The notes below the pieces were generated by a model that had not been told where the DNA came from, searched no databases, and saw only the letters and a program-made list of their open reading frames with translations. Shown here piece after piece: positions 16,042 through 25,800 of a DNA stretch of 52,916 nucleotides. The DNA is from Bacteroidota bacterium (GTDB taxonomy: Bacteria; Bacteroidota; Bacteroidia; Flavobacteriales; Weeksellaceae): the NCBI GenBank assembly GCA_023394415.1, contig JAEXAR010000015.1, positions 1 to 52,916 of the forward strand, written 5' to 3'. The first letter of the stretch is position 1. Every line of letters begins with the position of its first letter. A program made the position numbers and the translations under genes.

Positions 16042-17327
16042 TGATATTTATTTTTAAATCGGTTAATCAAAATTTTATCAACTCTTTGTCCGTCTTTGTC
16101 TATAATTTCAAGTTCTAAATTATCAATTTTAATTATATCACCAACTTGGGGAATACGATGTAATTCGTTGATGAAAAGTCCTGCAATGGTGGTATAATTT
16201 TCTTTATTTTCAAGTTCAAAATCGAGATCGAAATATTTGGTGAATTCAACAATTGGATATTGTCCGTCTGCAAGCCAAGAATTTTCACTGCGTTCCGTAA
16301 TTCTGTAATCGAAATCGCCTTCCATCGTAGTTTCGCCAACCAAAGCATCTACTACATCATCCAGAGTTACCAAACCTACGGTATTTCCGTATTCGTCAAT
16401 CACAATTCCGTGGTGTTTTTTCTCTTTTCTGAAAATTTCAAGCACTTTATACGCATAGTAATTTTCGTTCACGAAAACTGGTTGTTTTAGGTAATTTTGA
16501 AGGTCAAAATTAGCTTCATCCTCAATAGGAAAGATATCTTTAAGCAAAACAATGCCTAAAATTTCGTCTGCATTACCATTTTTAATAACCGGATAAGCTG
16601 AATGTTTATTGGTGCGTATTTTTTCGACGATTGAACTTAATGATTCATCAATATTCAGAAAAACCATATCGGTTCTGTGTGTGAGAAGGGTATTGATTTT
16701 TCGGTCGCCAAGTTCGAAAACACGTTCTACAATATCGTGTTCTATCACTTCTATTTCACCTTCCTGAGCGCTTTCTTTCACTATTGATTTTATTTCTTCT
16801 TCCGTCACAATGCTGTCTGAATTACCTTTTATACCAAAAATTTTCAGGATTAGATTATTGGTAGCCGTTAAGAGCCATACAAAAGGTGCTGTAATTTTAG
16901 ACAAAATATCCATTGGTTTTGCCAGTAAGGTGATGATGCTTTCAGGAAACGTCATCCCAATTCTTTTAGGCAACAACTCTCCTAAAACAATTGAAATATA
17001 AGTAACGAAAATTACAATTCCCATTGTTGCCAGGCTTTTAGAATACGGTTGAAGCACTGGAAAACTGTTCAGGAAATTTTGAAAATCTTGGGTTAAATTT
17101 TCTCCGGAATATACCCCAAGTAAAATTCCTATTAAGGTAATGCCAATCTGTACGGTAGATAGAAATTTGGTTGGATTTTCGGAGAGTTCGAGGGCTTTTT
17201 TGGCTCCGGAACTTCCTTTTTTGCGTGCATTTTCAAGTTTAAATTTTCTGGATGAAACCAGCGACATTTCCGACATTGCAAATACACCGTTGAGTAAAAC
17301 CAGAAGAATGATAATAATAATTTCCAT
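16038..17327 (-). CDS. CorC/HlyC-type membrane protein (CNNM, CBS pair, transporter-associated domain)
   Basis: A 429-residue inner-membrane protein of the hemolysin C/CorC family. The N-terminal CNNM domain has about four hydrophobic segments (residues 1-170). It is followed by two CBS domains (RTDMVFLNIDESLSSIVEKI and then YGNTVGLVTLDDVVDALVGE) and a C-terminal CorC_HlyC domain. Family members export or regulate Mg or Co, and some act in envelope maintenance. It is the first gene of a coupled trio with the DUF6794 protein and a hydrolase. Confidence 0.9.
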   Translation of the reverse strand: MEIIIIILLVLLNGVFAMSEMSLVSSRKFKLENARKKGSSGAKKALELSENPTKFLSTVQIGITLIGILLGVYSGENLTQDFQNFLNSFPVLQPYSKSLATMGIVIFVTYISIVLGELLPKRIGMTFPESIITLLAKPMDILSKITAPFVWLLTATNNLILKIFGIKGNSDSIVTEEEIKSIVKESAQEGEIEVIEHDIVERVFELGDRKINTLLTHRTDMVFLNIDESLSSIVEKIRTNKHSAYPVIKNGNADEILGIVLLKDIFPIEDEANFDLQNYLKQPVFVNENYYAYKVLEIFRKEKKHHGIVIDEYGNTVGLVTLDDVVDALVGETTMEGDFDYRITERSENSWLADGQYPIVEFTKYFDLDFELENKENYTTIAGLFINELHRIPQVGDIIKIDNLELEIIDKDGQRVDKILINRFKNKYQ

Positions 17328-17371
17328 TAAAAAATTTAAGTTTTAAAAATAAGGAAATCTACTGAAACTGA

Positions 17372-18238
17372 CTAATCCCGATGACTCATATTTAAACTTG
17401 TTTTAGAAAAATTAATTTCTTTTTCCGGCTCATCAATATCCTCAAAAATTTCGTTAAGAGTTCGGTGATATTCTTTGAATTTATGCACATCCAAATGTCC
17501 GGCTTTCAGAATGATATAAAGTCGTGTGTTTTCCGGCTGAATTTCTGAAAGTTCAATGGCGGTTTTTACTGGAACCAACTTATCATCACTCCCGTGTATG
17601 ATTTTTATGGGACAACGAACACTTTTTAAATATTTATAAGTTGGGAATTTAAAGTTAACAAAATATTTTGCAGGGAGAAAAGGGAGATAACGCATAATCG
17701 CTCTCTCGATACTGTAAATCGGTGAATTCAAAATTAATATTCTCGGATTATTTCTTGCTGCCAACATCGCTGCGAAAGGGGTTCCGATACTTCTGCCATA
17801 AACAACCAAATGATCTTCCGGAACCTGTTTTTTAACCAAATTATAGATAAACTGGATGTCGTGTTTCATCCCATCCGAAGTTCGTTTTCCTGTACTTTTT
17901 CCGAAACCTCTGTAATCCAGCATAATCACATCATATTTCAACCTCGTGAAATCAATGGCAAATTTTCCCCAACCTTTGATGCTTTTGGTATTGCCTTTCA
18001 AATAGAAAACAATGCCTTTTGGATGCTCGGTTTTAAAATGAAGGTAATTAATTTTTACGCCGGGTTCTGTTTCTACCGTTAGTTCTTCAGCATTTAAGTT
18101 ATCATAGGCAAACTTGAAATCTTTCGGAAGTTTTTCGGGATGAAAGAAAAATTTTTGCTGAAAGAAATAAATAATCAACCCCAACACCAGAGTGATGATG
18201 AGAAATATAGCCAGAATGGTATAAAGGTCGATTTTCAT
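17372..18238 (-). CDS. membrane-anchored alpha/beta hydrolase with an altered oxyanion motif
   Basis: Paralogue of the hydrolase at 13838-14602, here with an N-terminal membrane anchor (YTILAIFLIITLVLGLIIYF). I place the start at 18238 (MKIDLYT); a frame open to 18268 adds ten residues before it. The nucleophile GRSIGT, the acid in HGSDDKLVP and the histidine in AGHLDVH are present. The usual His-Gly of the oxyanion strand reads Lys-Gly (FYLKGNTKS, against LYFHGNADN in the paralogue). That substitution could change activity or substrate. It lies 44 bases upstream of corC in the same direction and may share its transcript. Confidence 0.8.
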   Translation of the reverse strand: MKIDLYTILAIFLIITLVLGLIIYFFQQKFFFHPEKLPKDFKFAYDNLNAEELTVETEPGVKINYLHFKTEHPKGIVFYLKGNTKSIKGWGKFAIDFTRLKYDVIMLDYRGFGKSTGKRTSDGMKHDIQFIYNLVKKQVPEDHLVVYGRSIGTPFAAMLAARNNPRILILNSPIYSIERAIMRYLPFLPAKYFVNFKFPTYKYLKSVRCPIKIIHGSDDKLVPVKTAIELSEIQPENTRLYIILKAGHLDVHKFKEYHRTLNEIFEDIDEPEKEINFSKTSLNMSHRD

Positions 18239-18385
18239 TTCAAAAATAAATTTAACAAAAATATCCAAATGATCTTAAATAAACTGTTACCAAATTAAAA
18301 TTGGTTTTGAAACTTAAAGAATATCAGTGGTTTACAAAATATTTAGTAAGCAAAAACAATCAATGTCACGCTGAGAGAAGTGGAA

Positions 18386-18410
18386 GCGTCCCTCTTAACT
18401 TTTAAGACGC
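18386..18410 (-). terminator. hairpin after the alpha-amylase gene
   Basis: GCG (18386-18388) with CGC (18408-18410) and TCTTAA with TTAAGA make a short interrupted stem just past the amylase stop. The sequence before it (from 18364, TCACGCTGAG) looks like a dispersed intergenic repeat. No strong T run follows, so termination is only possible. Confidence 0.3.
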
Positions 18411-18419
18411 AATCTTAAC

Positions 18420-19796
18420 CTAATTATGTAATACTACATATTCCCAAGGATTCATATCCAATACCAATTGCTGAGTCAGTTCCATATTTTTTCCTGTAAA
18501 AAGATTGGTGTATGTTCCTTTATCGAATCTTGTATCAAACGTAACGGTAACTTTTTCCTTGCTAAAATTAATAAAAGACAGAACTTTATCACCGTTTTTC
18601 TCACGCACGAAGGAAATTACATTTTTCATTTTATTATTAGAAATTCTCACCATTTCGCCACCCCATTTTCCGTTCCAAAGTGCCTTATTTTTGTGTTTCA
18701 AATTGAAAAGAGTGGTGTAGAGTTGTTCATTTTCATGTTTTTTCCAGACAATTGAGTCCTTTTCAAAAAATTCTAAAGAGCGGTCAAGACCTGCTTCTTG
18801 TCCATTGTACACCATCGGCATTCCGTCCATTAAAGCCGTAAAAACGATTGAAGCTTTCAGTGCATCACCAAAATTGCTGTACTGGTTGCCTTCCCAAGAG
18901 TTTTTATCGTGGTTATCTATAAAATTCATCCTGATGCCTTCTTTAGGAAATATGGAAACGTGTTCTGCAATATAACCTCCTGCCAGTTGTTCTGCATTTT
19001 TTTTGCCCATTGCGATATCGTGAAGATAATTCCAAAGGGTCCAGTTATAAGTTGCATCAAACGCTTTGCGGTGCAATTCTTTGTCTTCAGCTTCGGCAAG
19101 CATAAAAACAGGTTTTATGCCATCCAATTCTTTTCTGGCATTTTCCCAAAATTCCAAAGGCATAAAACTCGCTACATCACAACGGTAACCGTCAATTCCG
19201 TATTCTTTCACCCAAAATTTCAGGGCATTCGTCATATATTTCCTCAGTTCAGGTTGGCTGTAATCAAAATCAATAATATCATCATAATCTCGCCAAGGTG
19301 TTGATTGAAATTGACCTTCTCTGGATTTGATGTACCAATTGGGATGCTGTTTTACCAAATCGTTATCCCAACTGCTGTGGTTGGCAACCCAATCTAAGAT
19401 GACGTACATTCCCTGTTTGTGAATGGCATTTACCAAATTCTGAAAATCCTTCTTGGTTCCAAATTCCGGATTTACGTCCAGATAATCTTTCACAGAATAG
19501 TAACTTCCCAAACTTCCTTTGCGGTTTTTAATACCAATTGGTTGCACCGGCATGAGCCAAATAATGTCGATGCCCATTTTTTTTAATCTTGGAAGTTGCT
19601 TTTCTACAGCTTTGAAATTACCTTCCTGCGAGAACTGACGTACATTCAATTCATAAATGGTAGCGTTTTTTACCCAATCCGGGTTTTTAATTTCTACATA
19701 TTTTTTGGGTTGGTATCGTTGGTCTGTTTTCTGTGCCATAATGTTGAATGAAAATGAAAGAAGTAGGAGATAGGTCCAAATATAACGTTTCATCAT
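18420..19796 (-). CDS. secreted alpha-amylase (GH13)
   Basis: A 458-residue glycoside hydrolase with a signal peptide (WTYLLLLSFSFNIMAQ) and therefore exported. The GH13 barrel is complete: DWVANHSS (region I), GYRCDVASF with nucleophile D207, LAEAED with acid/base E235, and FIDNHDKNS with D297. A short all-beta C-terminal domain ends the protein. There is no starch-binding module and no SusC/SusD pair nearby, so it is a stand-alone periplasmic or surface enzyme acting on malto-oligosaccharides or starch. Whether it feeds the glg pathway 13 kb away is inference. Confidence 0.92.
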   Translation of the reverse strand: MMKRYIWTYLLLLSFSFNIMAQKTDQRYQPKKYVEIKNPDWVKNATIYELNVRQFSQEGNFKAVEKQLPRLKKMGIDIIWLMPVQPIGIKNRKGSLGSYYSVKDYLDVNPEFGTKKDFQNLVNAIHKQGMYVILDWVANHSSWDNDLVKQHPNWYIKSREGQFQSTPWRDYDDIIDFDYSQPELRKYMTNALKFWVKEYGIDGYRCDVASFMPLEFWENARKELDGIKPVFMLAEAEDKELHRKAFDATYNWTLWNYLHDIAMGKKNAEQLAGGYIAEHVSIFPKEGIRMNFIDNHDKNSWEGNQYSNFGDALKASIVFTALMDGMPMVYNGQEAGLDRSLEFFEKDSIVWKKHENEQLYTTLFNLKHKNKALWNGKWGGEMVRISNNKMKNVISFVREKNGDKVLSFINFSKEKVTVTFDTRFDKGTYTNLFTGKNMELTQQLVLDMNPWEYVVLHN

Positions 19797-19949
19797 CTTT
19801 TAATTTTGAAATTTTAGTGATAATAAAAGTAAGGAATTATTCTTTGGCAGTTCTTATTTTTGAAAACTAACTTTAAAAGCCTTTATGAAATTGAGTTGTC
19901 GAAGAGTTTAAACGAAATTAAAACTTAATTTTTTAATATTTAGAAAAAG

Positions 19950-20732
19950 ATGATACCTAAAAAAATACACTACTGTTGGTTTGGAGGACACGACAAGCAC
20001 AACTTGGCAAAACATTGCATCGAATCTTGGAAAAAAATACATCCTGATTTTGAATTGGTAGAATGGAACGAAAGCAACTCCCCAATTGATGACAATCCTT
20101 ATGTTCGCGAAGCTTTTGCCCAAGGTAAATGGGCTTTTGTTTCCGATTATGTGCGCAGCAAAGTGATGTACGATCACGGCGGTATCTACATGGATACTGA
20201 TATGGAACTAAAACTTCCTTTGGATGAATTTCTAAATGAAAAGGCAGTTTGTGGTTTTGAGGTGAAAGGCGTTCCTTATTCAGCATTTTGGATGGCAGAG
20301 CCAAAGCACCAATTATCCAAAGATTTTATGGAATATTATAATCGGCAGGAACATTTTGTAGAACGCATCAATACTGATATTTTTTCAGAAATGTTAGAAA
20401 AAGAATACGGCGCTGATCGTTACAATGATGGTATACAGCGTTTAAAACATGAGGTTATACTTTACCCGTCAGTTTATTTTTCGCAGGATTTGCCAAAGAA
20501 TTATGTGAGCCATCATTTTAATGGCTCCTGGTTTGGCGGTGATGCTGAAAACACGCACAAAAAAATGGTCAATATTTATGGGCTTCTAGAACGATTGGTG
20601 AATTATCCCGATGCCAAAATAGCGGTAAATAGTATTTTAAATGAACATAAGATTATTGAAGTAAATGACATTTTAGACTTAATTCCAACTGAGATGATAA
20701 AACAATATTTAAGTATCAAGAAAGAATTATAG
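19950..20732 (+). CDS. GT32-type glycosyltransferase (DXD sugar-binding region)
   Basis: A 260-residue glycosyltransferase beginning IPKKIHYCWFGG. It has the DXD-containing Gly_transf_sug core at SDYVRSKVMYDHGGIYMDTD, where the Asp-Thr-Asp binds a nucleotide sugar with a metal. Similar proteins transfer sugars onto capsule, O-antigen or glycolipid. It stands alone on the plus strand between minus-strand genes and its 3' end overlaps the convergent receiver gene by six bases. The acceptor is unknown. Confidence 0.88.
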   Translation: MIPKKIHYCWFGGHDKHNLAKHCIESWKKIHPDFELVEWNESNSPIDDNPYVREAFAQGKWAFVSDYVRSKVMYDHGGIYMDTDMELKLPLDEFLNEKAVCGFEVKGVPYSAFWMAEPKHQLSKDFMEYYNRQEHFVERINTDIFSEMLEKEYGADRYNDGIQRLKHEVILYPSVYFSQDLPKNYVSHHFNGSWFGGDAENTHKKMVNIYGLLERLVNYPDAKIAVNSILNEHKIIEVNDILDLIPTEMIKQYLSIKKEL

Positions 20733-21098
20733 ATATTTAAATACTATTTCTTCAAATTGAGTGATGTCAAAAGGTTTGGCAAGATAGCCTTCAGCACCTG
20801 CTTCAGAAGCCAGTTCAGCAACATTTGTGTTGGCAGTAAAGTAAATGACAGGGATATCTTTAAGCAAAGAATTGGCTTTAAGAATTTTGGTAGCTTCAAT
20901 TCCTGAAATATCGGGAAGCCAATTATCCATAAAAATGAGTTGTGGCATATAATCTTGCACTTGCTTTTCAATATTATTGGTAGTAGGAGAAGTTTTTACT
21001 GCAAAGCCAGCATCTTCTAAAATATCTTTGCACAGATCTAAAATTTCGATGTTATCATCAAAAATAAAGATTCTTTTTTTATTTGAGTTTGAATTCAT
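20727..21098 (-). CDS. single-domain response regulator (last gene of the CheR/CheB operon)
   Basis: A 123-residue stand-alone receiver. The acidic pocket is FDD (14-15), the phosphorylation site is D58 in FMDNWLP, and the conserved Thr and Lys are in FTAN and LAKPFD. There is no output domain, so it works as a phosphate relay or by binding a partner. It starts 3 bases after the CheB stop and is the sixth gene of the operon. Confidence 0.92.
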   Translation of the reverse strand: MNSNSNKKRIFIFDDNIEILDLCKDILEDAGFAVKTSPTTNNIEKQVQDYMPQLIFMDNWLPDISGIEATKILKANSLLKDIPVIYFTANTNVAELASEAGAEGYLAKPFDITQFEEIVFKYL

Positions 21099-21101
21099 TT
21101 T

Positions 21102-21665
21102 TTACAATTGATTTATAAATTCAGCCATTGTTTCAATATCAATAACTCCGTCTATTTTTACATGTTCAGCAGCATATTTCGGCATAAAAGGAACACTTGC
21201 AGAAGCCGGATTCTGGATATAAGCGCGACCACCTTTATCTTTTACCTCTTTTAAACCATTAGTTCCATCCTGATTGGAGCCCGAAAGTAACAAACCAACA
21301 AGATTTTGCTGAAAAACCTCGGCAAAACTTTCAAAAGTGACATCAATAGATGGTCTGGAAAAATTTACTTTTTCAGAAGCATCCAGAGAAAACGTTCTGT
21401 TATTTTCAATAAGCAGGTGATAATTGGGTGGAACTATATAAATGTTGGAAGGTTTCATTTCTTCTTTTTCTTCCAGCTCTTTTACTGTAAGTTTTGTTTT
21501 GGTACTTAGCAAATCTGTCAACATATTGTCTTTTCCCGGTTTTCTATGTAAAACAAGGATGATTGAAAAAGGCAGATTTTCACGAAGATTGGGTAGTGCT
21601 TTCAGTAACACTTCCAAACTTCCTGCAGATCCTCCAATAACTAAAACTTCACATTGCTGTTTCAT
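21102..21665 (-). CDS. cheB: CheB-type methylesterase without a receiver domain
   Basis: A 187-residue protein that is only the CheB catalytic domain, which hydrolyses glutamate methyl esters or deamidates glutamine. The catalytic Ser is in GGSAGS, the His in LVLHRKPG and the Asp in LLSGSNQDGTNGL. Classical CheB has an N-terminal receiver; here that part is missing, and a separate receiver gene follows after 3 bases and another precedes CheR. No chemoreceptor, CheA or CheW gene is seen, so the substrate is not a standard neighbouring MCP. Confidence 0.92.
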   Translation of the reverse strand: MKQQCEVLVIGGSAGSLEVLLKALPNLRENLPFSIILVLHRKPGKDNMLTDLLSTKTKLTVKELEEKEEMKPSNIYIVPPNYHLLIENNRTFSLDASEKVNFSRPSIDVTFESFAEVFQQNLVGLLLSGSNQDGTNGLKEVKDKGGRAYIQNPASASVPFMPKYAAEHVKIDGVIDIETMAEFINQL

Positions 21666-21667
21666 GT

Positions 21668-22486
21668 TTAATTAACTTTTCTCCATATTTTTCCGTTACC
21701 TTGTCTTTCATATTTTGTGGCAATAGCCGAAAAATCGAGTGTTTCTTTGGTTCCTAAAGCTAAATATCCAAATTTTTCTAAACTCCCATCAAACAACTCG
21801 AACACCTTTTTCTGCAATGGACGGTCGAAGTAGATGATAACATTTCTACAAAGTATTAACTGAAATTCATTAAAAGAGTTATCCGTTACCAAGTTATGGG
21901 TTGAAAATATGATTTTAGACTTCAATTCATCATTCAATTTTCCCAAAGAATAGTTGGCAGTGTAATATTCAGAAAAATTTTTGCTACCACCGGAAGCGAT
22001 ATAATTTTCAGTATACAATTTCAGTTTATTAAGCGGAATCATTGCTTGAGCAGCATTTTCCAGCACAGCACTGTTAATATCGGTTGCATAGATCAGTGAT
22101 TTATGAAGAAGATTCAACTCCTTCAGAAAAATCGCTACAGAATATGCTTCTTCACCTGTACTGCAACCTGCAATCCAAATTCTGATAAAAGGATAAGTTC
22201 CGAGACGAGGAAGGATATTTTCGCGAAGATCTTTGTAAAATTCAGGATCGCGGAACATTTCGGTAACATTAATTGTTATCTCTTCTAAAAAACGTTTAAA
22301 ATAACCTGCATCACTACGCAATTTATATCTGAATTCAGCAAAACTTACAAACCTATCCATCTCATAAAGACGAACCATTCTTCTCTTGAGAGATGCTCTG
22401 GAATAGCCTGTAAAATCATACCCGTATACTTCTAACACATCTGCCAGAAGAATTTCTATTAGCTCATCATTGTTTTCATATTTCAC
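21668..22486 (-). CDS. cheR: CheR-type glutamate O-methyltransferase
   Basis: A 272-residue SAM-dependent methyltransferase of the CheR family. The N-terminal helical domain (TGYSRASLKRRM, then ITINVTEMFRDPEFY) is followed by the SAM-binding motif IWIAGCSTGEEAYSVAI and LCRNVIIYF. It overlaps the upstream receiver gene by four bases (ATGA) and CheB starts 2 bases after its stop. The stoichiometric pairing with CheB in an operon with hybrid kinases, rather than with receptors, suggests a signalling protein of this operon as substrate. Confidence 0.93.
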   Translation of the reverse strand: MKYENNDELIEILLADVLEVYGYDFTGYSRASLKRRMVRLYEMDRFVSFAEFRYKLRSDAGYFKRFLEEITINVTEMFRDPEFYKDLRENILPRLGTYPFIRIWIAGCSTGEEAYSVAIFLKELNLLHKSLIYATDINSAVLENAAQAMIPLNKLKLYTENYIASGGSKNFSEYYTANYSLGKLNDELKSKIIFSTHNLVTDNSFNEFQLILCRNVIIYFDRPLQKKVFELFDGSLEKFGYLALGTKETLDFSAIATKYERQGNGKIWRKVN

Positions 22487-22863
22487 TTTAGGCCGTTTAT
22501 TTTGTTCAGGATTTCTACAAGCTCATCTACATTTACCGGTTTTGAAATGTAACCATCTGCACCTGCAATAAAACATTTTTCACGATCACCACTCATAGCC
22601 TGTGCTGTAATGGCAATAACAGGAATGTCTTTCAACTCTTGGCTTTCTTTCATATTCCGAATGGCTTCATAACCGTCCATTTCCGGCATCATCATATCCA
22701 TCAGTACAGCACCGATATTATGATTTGAACTTAAAATTTTAAAACCTTCATCGGCACTTAATGCTGATGTACACTGAAATTTTTTGGCTTTTAGAACAGC
22801 GGTTAATGCAAATATATTTTTATGATCATCATCAATAATGAGGATTTCCTTTATGTTTTTCAT
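22483..22863 (-). CDS. single-domain response regulator upstream of CheR
   Basis: A 126-residue receiver with the DDD pocket (11-13), phosphorylation site D56 in VLMDMMMPEMDG, and the Thr and Lys at ITAQAM and YISKPVN. It resembles the third receiver of the hybrid kinase encoded just upstream (shared MDMMMPEMDGYE), so it may have arisen by duplication of that domain. It starts 12 bases after the hybrid kinase stop. Confidence 0.93.
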   Translation of the reverse strand: MKNIKEILIIDDDHKNIFALTAVLKAKKFQCTSALSADEGFKILSSNHNIGAVLMDMMMPEMDGYEAIRNMKESQELKDIPVIAITAQAMSGDREKCFIAGADGYISKPVNVDELVEILNKINGLK

Positions 22864-22875
22864 CGAGAGACAATT

Positions 22876-25800
22876 TTAAATTTTATCATACAACCAAACA
22901 CGAAGAAGCGATACCAACTGATCTATATCCACAGGTTTAGATATAAAATCGGAAGCTCCTACAGCAATACATTTTTCACGATCTCCCATCATCGCTTTTG
23001 CGGTTACAGCCAATACCGGAAGATTTCTGTATTTGAATGAAGCGCGAATTTCGCGAATGGTTTCGTATCCATCCATTTCCGGCATCATCATATCCATCAA
23101 TACCACATCAATTTCCGGATTTTTTTCGAGAGCTGCAATGGCTTCTTTTCCATCCATAGCAGGGATAACTTTCATACCGTGTACTTCCAGAGCTTTAGTA
23201 AGCGAAAAAATATTTCGCACATCATCATCTGCGATAAGTACTGTTTTATCCTTCAATATGTTACGGAGCTCACTTAAGTTTCCTAAAGCATCACCATTTT
23301 CTTTTTTTCTGTTTTTTTCTTCTACCAAATGAAGGAAAAGTCCTGCTTCATCCAAAATCCGTTGATAGGAATAAGCGGTTTTTACAACAATGGAGTCCGC
23401 ATACTTTTTAATTCTGTTTTCCTCACCTTTGGAGAGGTTTTTACCGGTAAAAACAATTATTGGGACTTTTTCCAAACCTTTATTTTGCTTTATCGTTTCC
23501 AGTGTGTCGTAGGCTGTTTTGTCAGGAACACCCATATCAAGAATCACACAATCTACTTCTTTGTTATAAAGTGATTCTACACTATCATCAACATTTCCGG
23601 AAATTTCAGTATTGATATTGTGTGCGCTTAAGAAATAGCTTAAAGCCTTGGCGTGATGCCTGTTTTCTTCAACAATTAATACTTTTTTAGGAGATTTGTT
23701 CAAGGCATTCTCCAGTTTGCTGAAGATTTCCTGCATATGTTCCAAAGCAAAAGGTTTATTAATGAAGTCTACAGCTCCTTTTAATAAGCTTTCCTGCTTC
23801 ATCTTCATCGATGACATCATGTGTACCGGAATTGGTTTGGTTTTAGGATTTCCTTTCAGGGCTTCCATCACTTGCCAACCATCCATTACAGGTAATTGTA
23901 TATCGAGTAGGATTGCTAAAGGTTTGTAGTGTTGTGCCATTTCAATCGCAACATCACCACGAACAGCAACTATACCTTTATAGTTTTTACTTCGCGCATA
24001 TTTCAGTAGAATTTTGGCAAAATCTGTGTCATCTTCGATAATTAAAATAATTTTGTCTCCTTCCTGAATATGGTCTCGATCATCATCAACCGGTTGCGGA
24101 ATATTTTCAGAAATAAATCTTTTAGGCTCATCTTCTGTAGGAATTACGGTTTTTACTGAAGTTTTTATCTCTGGGGAATACTTTGTTTCGGGAGTTTCTG
24201 CTGCTTTTTCTTCAATTACTGCTGCATCTATAGGAACTGTTAAAATAAACTCACTGCCAACATTTTCTGTACTTTGTAAATCAATTCTTCCTCCTAAAAG
24301 ACGTGCAAGCTCACGACTGATAGAAAGACCAAGTCCGGTACCGCCATATTTTCTTTGTGTAGAACCGTCTGCCTGTTGAAAAGCTTCAAAAACCATCTTA
24401 GACTTTTCTGCAGGTATACCAATTCCGGTATCTTTTACGCTGAAACTAATAAGATTTCTATTGGTAGAAACTTTTATCGTTATACTTCCTTCTGAAGTAA
24501 ATTTTATAGCATTCGAGAGTAAATTTTTCAGTATTTGTTCTATTCTCTGCTTGTCTGTTTTTATTGTTTGAGGAGCTGCATCCTCGATTTCGATATTGAG
24601 GGCAAGGTTTTTTTGAGTTGTCATAGGACGGAACATCATTTCCATGTCTTTTACAATTTCCTTCACCATAATATCCTGCAAATCCAAAGTCATTTTTCCG
24701 GCCTCAATTTTCGATAAATCCAAAATTTCATCAATTAAAGTAAGAAGACCTTGACCAGAGTTTTGCATCACTTCAGCATACTCCACATATTGTTCATCCA
24801 AATCTTCACTTTCAGTCATTAGTCTGGATAATAATAAAATAGAATTCAATGGCGTTCGCAATTCGTGAGACATATTTGCGAGGAATTCAGATTTATATCT
24901 GGTGCTTTGTTCTAACTCACGAGATTTTTGTTGAATATCGAGGTTATGCTGTTCTATTAATGCATTTTTTTCTTCAAGCAAGCTGCTTCTTTCTTCAAGT
25001 TCTTGGTTGCTCTGCATTAGCTCTTCCTGCTGTACTCTTAATTCCTCTTCAGAGGCAAGCAATTTTTGAGATTGAGCTTCAAGTTCTGCATTAATATTTT
25101 CAAGTTCGGAATGTTGCGTTTGCAATTCTTCAGATTGTGCTTGTGTTTCCTCTAATAACTCTTGTAATTTTACTCTGCTTTGCACGCTGTAAAAAGCAAT
25201 ACCAACGCTCTCGGCTATATTTTTTAAAAATTCAAGTTGGAGTGGTGTGTAATGGTGTGTAGCACCCAACTCAATAACACCCAACGGAACGTTATATCTG
25301 GTTACAGGAATGGCAACGATATTTTTGGGTTTAGTATTACCGGTGGCATAACTAATTGTAACTTCTGTATCTTCAATATCTTCTACTAAAATTTGTTTTC
25401 TTGCTTTGAAAGCCTGTCCAGAAATGCCTTCACCTATTTTAAGGACTTTTTTTGCATCGCTAGATAAAGCATGTCCACCCATAAGATGAAGATTCATGTC
25501 GTCCAATTGTATATAAACTGCAGCCACTATACTTTGGGTATGCTGTGTAATACTTTCAAGAACATCAGAAGCAAAACTTTCAATATCTTTTTCTCCCGCC
25601 ATCTTATCATTCACCTGTGAAATTGAAGAACTTAACCATTCTTTATCTTCCAAAGCATTAAAAGTGCTCTGAAGGGATTTTGCCATACTATGAAGTGGAT
25701 CTGCAACATTACCAAGGTTTTTCACAGCATTTTGATCATCCAAAATGTTATAATCGCCATCCGAAATTTGTACTGTAACTCTTTCAATAGCTTTTAAGCG

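Noticed and set aside
18364..18388. TCACGCTGAG-type sequence near the amylase stop as a functional site
   Set aside because: It looks like a common dispersed intergenic repeat, but only one copy is in the window and nothing ties it to a function.
20727..20732. Six-base overlap of the GT32 and receiver gene ends as regulation
   Set aside because: Short convergent overlaps are common; there is no sign of a functional antisense arrangement.
23460..23720. Second receiver of the hybrid kinase as inactive
   Set aside because: The acidic pocket is Glu-Glu rather than Asp-Asp, but the phospho-Asp, Thr and Lys are all present, so loss of function is not supported.
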